Shown here: piece after piece, positions 59,178 through 64,000 of the stretch
Layout of the letters: every line of letters starts with the position of its first letter
Numbering within the stretch: position 1 is the first letter of the stretch
Position numbers and translations under genes: made by a program
NCBI GenBank assembly: GCA_026119855.1
Contig: JAOWBW010001909.1
Coordinates: 1-64,000 of the forward strand
Source: Campanula takesimana
Taxonomy: Eukaryota; Streptophyta; Magnoliopsida; Asterales; Campanulaceae
DNA: 64,000 nt
Direction of reading: 5' to 3'
The notes under the pieces: generated by a model
What the model was told of the DNA's origin: nothing
Seen by the model: only the letters and a program-made list of their open reading frames with translations
Databases searched by the model: none

Positions 59178-59660
59178 GGAAAAGGTGTGGTGGCTTGAGT
59201 CGGCCCACCACGGCCACAATTTTTTTTTAAAAAGGTGTGGTGGCTTGAGACGGCCCACCACGGCCACAATTTTTTTTTTAAAAAAAGGTGTGGTGGCTTG
59301 AGGCGGCCCACCACGGCCACAAATTTTTAAAAAGGTGTAGTGGCTTGAGGCGGCCCACCACGCCCACAAAATTTTAAAAAAAGGTGTGGTGGCTTGAGGC
59401 GGCCCACCATGGCCACAACATTTTAAAAAGGTGTGGTGGCTTGAGGCGGCCCACCACGGCCACAAAAATTTTTAAAAAAGGTGTGGTGGCTTGAGGCGGC
59501 CCACCACGGCCACAATTTTTTTTTAAAAAGGTGTGGTGGCTTAGGCGGCCCACCACGGCCACAAAATTTTAAAAAAAGGTGTGGTGGCTTGAGGCGGCCC
59601 ACCACGGCCATAAAATTTTAAAAAGGTATGGTGGCTTGAGGCGGCCCACTACGGCCGCAA
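59178..59660 (-). repeat. Tandem array of about 50-bp hairpin units
   Basis: Ten copies of a 45-55 bp unit, AAAGGTGTGGTGGCTTGAGG then CGGCCCACCACGGCCACAA and a T/A-tract of variable length. Each unit has GTGGTGG pairing with CCACCAC across 11 bases. Variable A/T tracts account for most length change. ORFs across it on the - strand simply translate the repeat. Confidence 0.92.
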
Positions 59661-59744
59661 TTTAAAGAAAGAGGGGAATTTTGAAATTGTGAAAGATGGG
59701 GGTGCGCTCCCTGTGTGAGCGGCTTTATTGATATAGAAAGGATA

Positions 59745-60218
59745 TAGCGAGATCCGTCTTGCCAAGCGGGATCCATTTGCTGATGCGGGATCCGTTTGCT
59801 GGTGCGGGATCCGTTTGCTGGTGCGGGATCCGTTTGCTGAAGCGGGATCCGTTTGCTGAAGCGGGATCCGTTTGCTGATGCGGGATCCGTTTGCTGAATG
59901 CGAGATCCGTTTGCTAAGGCGGGATCCGTTTGCTAAGGCAGGATCCGTTTGCTGAGGCGGGGTCCGTTTGCTGAATGCGGGATCCGTTTGCTAATGCGGG
60001 ATCCGTTTGCTAAGGCGGGATCCGTTTGCTGAGGCGGGATCCGTTTGCTAAGGTGGGATCCATTTACTGATTGTGGGATCCGTTTGCTGATGTCGGGATC
60101 CGTTTGCTGATGGCGGGATCCGTTTGCTGGTGCGGGATCCGTTTGCTAAAACGGGATCCATTTCCTGAGGCGGGATCCGTTTGCTGATGGAGGGATCCAT
60201 TTGCTAATTGCGGGATCA
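59745..60218 (-). repeat. Tandem array of 19-20-bp units
   Basis: About 24 copies of GCGGGATCCGTTTGCTGAT with small variations (GGT, GAA, AAG endings). In element sense the unit core is CAAACGGATCC, shared with the minisatellite at 5511-6705 (CAAACGGATTC). The arrays may therefore descend from one ancestral repeat and have been re-amplified differently. Confidence 0.92.
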
Positions 60219-60710
60219 CCATGGACCAAATTGATGTCTAGAGCTGCAGTTGCTGTTGACTTTATCATGGGGATGCGGGCATGGTTGATTGTGGACCATT
60301 TTCTGCTGGGGATGAAGTGCCTTGAGTAGCGGATGCTGTTGATTTCGTGGTGGTACCTGTTATGTGTGTGCTTGGCAGGTATATGTGTTTGTGCAAGAAG
60401 ATGCATGAAGTGTGAAATGAAGAGAGAAATTGTGCTCGTGGTGCAATGTGATTTGAAAGCAGTTTTGCATGAGTGAGAAGTAAAGTGATTCTGTGTGTGA
60501 AGTGATTTTTGAAAGCGGAGATTAATTGAGATGAATGATGTTCATACCTTCACTTACCATTGCCGCTTGATTGGGGATGGATTGCTGAAGGATGTTGATG
60601 CTTTTGCTGAAGAATGTCCATGCTTTGGATGGAGAATGATGATGTTGATGGTGATGAATTGTTCTTGCCTTTGAATGAGTGTCGGCGAGATGGTATTCTG
60701 GGTGGTGGGT
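60219..60710. other. Non-coding Tat 3' region
   Basis: No supported gene. Short ORFs on both strands are not conserved-looking. Purine-rich + strand sequence at 60400-60540. Confidence 0.5.
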
Positions 60711-60768
60711 TGGTCGTGCCAAAAGGCTGCCTACGTATCCCTTTAAGAGAATCAGACCAGCGTAGTTC
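60711..60768 (-). ncRNA. Conserved structured module A, copy 3
   Basis: Most diverged copy. P1 60761-60765 with 60731-60735 is unchanged. P3 is GCC/GGC around TTTT (60718-60727) instead of ACC/GGT around TTCG. P4 is TGGTC (60755-60759) with GACCA (60711-60715), swapped relative to the other copies yet still complementary. P2 is ATTCT with GGGAT, with two G-T wobbles. Confidence 0.6.
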
Positions 60769-62825
60769 AAGGATGACGAAGAATGCTGGAGAGGAAGCTA
60801 GGAGGAAAGCAGAGTAAAGCACATACTTTTGCACATAGAAGGAGAAAAAGAAAAAGAAAAATATATATTTTTTTTTTTTGAATTAGAAGGGAAAGAATAT
60901 GCACACATGTGAGAAAAATATTTTTTTTAGTTCGTGGGTGAACCATTTTAACCATTGTGTGTTTGTAAAGCCAACCCAAGATCAAGTCATGTTCAATCGA
61001 AGTCCGGATTGCCTCGTTGAATTATGTCGTCGTTGCCGTGGTGTCCAACGAAATTGATATCTAGCCCCAAGAGATTTGTCGATTATGGGGCTTCAAAAGG
61101 GACTATTGATGCCGAGACGCCAAGGGGTTGCTGATTGTAAAGCCCCTCGAATGCTGAACTTTGAGTGGCTTATGAAGCCCCAAGATGAATCAACTCTTAG
61201 CCCATTCAAATAAACTGTCTTTTGTTGTCGACGTGGGCAAGCCCCAAGAGAAGATCATTGATACCAAGCTTTGAGAGATTGCTAAGCCCCAAATGTCATG
61301 GGCTTATCAAGTTTGTAGATGGCAGGATATGGAGAACTTTCGGTGTGAAGCTCCAACTTATCTTGGCATTGTATTGAGAGCAGATGCAACATTGGGTAGA
61401 ACTCATGAAAGTGATCTTCCTCTTTCTCTTGCTTGGAGGTGAATGGCCCTTTTTGTGGTTGATACCCAAATGGCGGAAGGCCCATGTTGGAAGTGTAGTA
61501 CGGTCTTCGGGAGATGTCTCGTGGGAGATGGTGATGTTGTTGCAGATGATAAGGTCTTGGTGTGATAAAGTCTCAAACGGTACGTTTGCTTGAGTCTTCT
61601 TGAGTCAAACCGACAGCGGATCTTCAGATGCAGCCTGTGCTTTTGATTTTGGAGAAGGGGGTGCAGTACTTGCAGAAACATTGGGATTTGCCGTAACTCT
61701 GTCTCTAGAGTTAACATATTGGCATTGCCCGCTATAACTCAGACGGGTGAGTCTAGCATATTGAATCTTTTTCCTTTTCTCTAAGACTTCCTTCAGAATC
61801 TCGCTGTGAGTTCTAACAAAAATCATCAAATTCATTCATAACATTGGAGCCCTCATTTAAAACCAAGAGACCTTTGACTTGAGGTGTTGAGAAAGACCCT
61901 TGAAGCTTGATCTTTTTCATGGAGCCATAAGACTACTCCACATTGCATTGCTTGAGAATTGTTGCCCCAAAAGACTATCGGTTGCGAAGCCCCAATATTG
62001 CCCTTCGCTTGTATCACTGTAATGACGTAGCCCAAAAGATTGTAGATTGCGAAGTCCCTTAAGATCTTTCGGTATGAAGCTTCAAATGTTGTTGGGGACA
62101 TTGAAGTGAATTGCTTCTTGCCGAGGGAGCCTTTAAGACTTGACCGTAGCGAGAAAGGTCCATCCTTGATTGGGGGAACGAGTACGGGCACACATGACAA
62201 GAGGGCTTTTTGACATCCCTTTTGAGAGACTTTGAGGATAGTCTCACACATCTTTCTCGAGCATAGCCCCTAGGGCTTATTGATTGTCAAATGAAGCAAA
62301 AGAAGCCCTTGTTCTTGAGTCACATAGCCCCTAGGGCGTTACCATTTGTTGAGCAAAGCAAGAGTGACTCATCCTCGTGCGAGGGAACAAATATGAGAGG
62401 ACATGGCAAGAGCTACTCCATTTCTCGGGAGCCTTTCGGCGTACTTTAGAAGCACATACATGCAGAAGCTTTGAAAACTGAGACACATGTTGTTGCTATT
62501 TGCTGCCCAAGCTAATGGACTAGCTAGGGATTATTTGTGCAACCTCGTTCCCTTTTATGATGGGCTCGTTCTCGGATGGGTTTTGGTTACCACGGGCCTT
62601 CTTTTCATGAACCAAAAAATGCACACTGCTGGAGAATGATGCCAATAACCCAAGACAACCTTTGATGGTGCCATATCTTGTCGAGCCTTTTGTAATCCCG
62701 AATTTGACTCGGTGGGGAATTGATTTGTTATAGAGCTTGTGTAGTTGTCTTCCTTAGAGTCCGGAGATCTCCATTTCTCTTTCCCTTCTCTCTCTCTCTG
62801 ACTCTCTCATTTTTTTATGACGCAC
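60769..62825. other. Non-coding Tat 3' region with degenerate AGCCCCAA repeats
   Basis: No supported ORF. T/A-tracts at 60860-60930. From 61061 to 62340 the word AGCCCCAA, or close variants, recurs about a dozen times, often as GATTGCGAAGCCCCAA or CTAGCCCCAAGAG, at irregular spacing. It looks like an old, decayed repeat family. Two TAGCCCCTAGGGC copies at about 62265 and 62326. Confidence 0.5.
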
Positions 62826-62832
62826 CCTATTT

Positions 62833-62872
62833 TTTGCCTAGACCGCCCTTTCGGGTTTTCAATCTAGCGGGC
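62833..62872 (-). repeat. Hairpin module B, copy 3
   Basis: Reverse copy of the module at 3236-3270. Outer stem 62863-62867 with 62838-62842 (CTAGA/TCTAG). Inner CCC-GAAA-GGG hairpin with a GNRA-type loop. T-rich tracts flank it. Confidence 0.65.
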
Positions 62873-63330
62873 ATCTCTTTTGCGTCTTCATTTTTTTTTC
62901 ATTTTTTTTTTACTCGATTAATGAGGAAGTGTGCATTGACTCTGGCTGAGGAGATAAGACATATGATTTTGTGGTGAAGACCTCTTGTCACTAAAGATGA
63001 GTGACATTGACTCGACTAGGGAAGTAGCCCCAAGTATTGACTTTGTATATTTATGTATTTGTTGAATGACTCACGAAGACAAGTAAGTCATTAAGAGAGA
63101 AAAGAAGGAAAACCTCAATTTGATTGCAAGAAATTGGGAGTATGCAGAGAGAATAGAAGTCCCTAGACTCGACAAGGAACGCGAAATGATTCCAAATCTA
63201 AGAAAGTTATTCAATCTTTTTGGTGATTAATTCATTGGCAAATGAATCGTACAAAGATGTCTTGACAAGTTCGAGATGAAGGCCGATCACCATAACGCGC
63301 TAGGGCTAAACATATCTTCTTTCTTGCATG
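62873..63330. other. Non-coding spacer between modules
   Basis: T-tract at 62890-62910. No gene or repeat recognised. Confidence 0.5.
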
Positions 63331-63390
63331 AGACCGGACCCGAAGGTTGCCTACGTTCCTCCAGTGTAGAGGCTCAGGTCACCGTAGTTC
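63331..63390 (-). ncRNA. Conserved structured module A, copy 2
   Basis: Near-identical to copy 1 outside P2: P1 63383-63387 with 63351-63355, P3 63345-63347 with 63338-63340 around TTCG, P4 63377-63380 with 63332-63335. The P2 stem is CCTC/GAGG with a longer loop. Confidence 0.6.
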
Positions 63391-63529
63391 TTGTGGATTC
63401 TCCATTCGTCGAGATGGAAAGGTTTCGTCGTGATTGTTGTCAATGTTGCTTCGTCCTTCGTTTGGTGGAATGATGTTGTTGTTGTACTTCTTTGATTGAG
63501 GGGGATTTTTTTTTTTTTTTTTGTGCTCT

Positions 63530-63570
63530 AACTTTTGCCTAGGTTGATTTGAGGATTTGAACCTAGCGAG
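63530..63570 (-). repeat. Hairpin module B, copy 4
   Basis: Element-sense GCTAGGTT (63567-63560) pairs with AACCTAGG (63545-63538), a longer outer stem than the other copies. The inner loop differs. Flanked by T-tracts of 15 or more at 63507-63522 and 63573-63588 (A-tracts in element sense), as in the left Tat element. Confidence 0.62.
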
Positions 63571-64000
63571 CCTTTTTTTTTTTTTTTTAAATCCCCTTTT
63601 TGAAAACTTTGCTTGATTTCTCCATGGTTGTTGCTCCTTGATGTCTTGGCTTTTTCTTCGTCGTTGATGTCGTCGTCGATGTTTAGCCTCTAGGCGTTCA
63701 AGCGATAGCCTTCGTTCTAAAACGTGTTTAGACATTTTTTCATCATTTTACCAAGAATTAAATTGAACAACTTGGAGGAGTGTATGAGGACAAGAATGAC
63801 TTTTATTTGATAATAAGACCCGATATTGAACATGGGACGAGAGAAAACTTTAATGCACACTAAAGAGGACTTTGACTCTTTTTTTTATTCCTATTACTAG
63901 GTAGAGAAATAGAAACGGAGATTGTTGCTATAGTCCCCATTGTCGTTGTAGCCTTCCTTGCGGCATGATCTCTTGTTGAGACCCTATTTCAAATCTGAGC
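63571..64000. other. Tat region at window edge, no gene identified
   Basis: A - strand frame (63735-63379) rich in Arg/Lys/His exists but runs through modules A and B and A-tracts, so I do not call it. By comparison with the left Tat element, the pol end should lie just beyond 64000. Confidence 0.45.

Larger units (their letters stand above)
57743..64000 (-). mobile_element. Right-hand Tat element, 3' part
   Basis: - strand counterpart of the element at 1-7920: 3' LTR 57743-59020, then (moving upstream in the element) a conserved junction, two tandem arrays, long non-coding sequence and copies of modules A and B. Pol would lie beyond 64000. I see no antisense plant-mobile-domain gene in this copy. 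It cuts the LTR of SIRE element C at 57742. Confidence 0.85.

Noticed and set aside
59016..59611. Trp/His/Pro-rich - strand ORFs
   Set aside because: Translation of the 50-bp tandem array in different frames, not a protein.
60614..60817. Small + strand ORF over module A copy 3
   Set aside because: Antisense to the Tat element and open by chance. The conservation in this stretch is better explained by paired helices than by codons.
63379..63735. Arg/His-rich - strand ORF at the right edge
   Set aside because: It runs through modules A and B and homopolymer tracts. No family resemblance.

Overview
The window is plant nuclear DNA, almost certainly from an angiosperm with a large, transposon-rich genome. 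Nearly every base belongs to an LTR retrotransposon or its remnant. I found no host protein gene, tRNA, rRNA or CRISPR array. The families are typical of plants: Ty3/gypsy Tat-lineage elements (two RNase H domains), Ty3/gypsy chromoviruses that look like Tekay/Del (gag-pol ending in a chromodomain), Ty1/copia SIRE-lineage elements with an extra env-like gene, and a second copia family. I cannot name the species.

Layout, left to right: (1) 1-7920, + strand, 3' two-thirds of a Tat element: decayed RT, RNase H, second RNase H, integrase, structured non-coding modules, an antisense plant-mobile-domain gene, a minisatellite and the 3' LTR. (2) 7921-10812, + strand, 3' end of a copia element (here E). 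(3) 10813-38808, - strand, a SIRE-type copia element (B), LTR to LTR, split by (4) a + strand Tekay-like element at 12822-28558 arranged LTR-internal-LTR-internal-LTR (G), bounded by the 5-bp target duplication GCATT. (5) 38809-41438, - strand, 5' LTR and leader of a copia element related to E (D). (6) 41439-57742, - strand, a second SIRE copy (C) whose gag holds a complete - strand Tekay-like element (F, 44858-53588) and whose 5' LTR holds a solo gypsy LTR (55880-56953, target duplication ACGCG). (7) 57743-64000, - strand, 3' LTR and 3' non-coding region of a second Tat element.

The junctions give a nesting order: C received D, D received B, B received G (in its env-like gene) and E (in its 3' LTR), and E received the left Tat element. 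C separately received F, the solo-LTR parent and the right Tat element. All polyproteins are broken by stops or frameshifts. F is the least damaged, with three in-frame stops and no frameshift that I can see.

The most interesting signals are non-coding. (a) A module of about 60 nt occurs four times (two Tat elements and the solo LTR). It can fold into two hairpins plus two crossing helices, with compensatory changes between copies. (b) A second hairpin module next to A-tracts also shows a compensatory change. (c) The SIRE env-like gene appears to have its own promoter, a 42-nt first exon and a 1-kb intron filled with a GGCGCATA repeat. (d) All the unrelated LTR families carry short CpG-rich, often palindromic motifs, in most cases 50-400 bp upstream of their TATA box.
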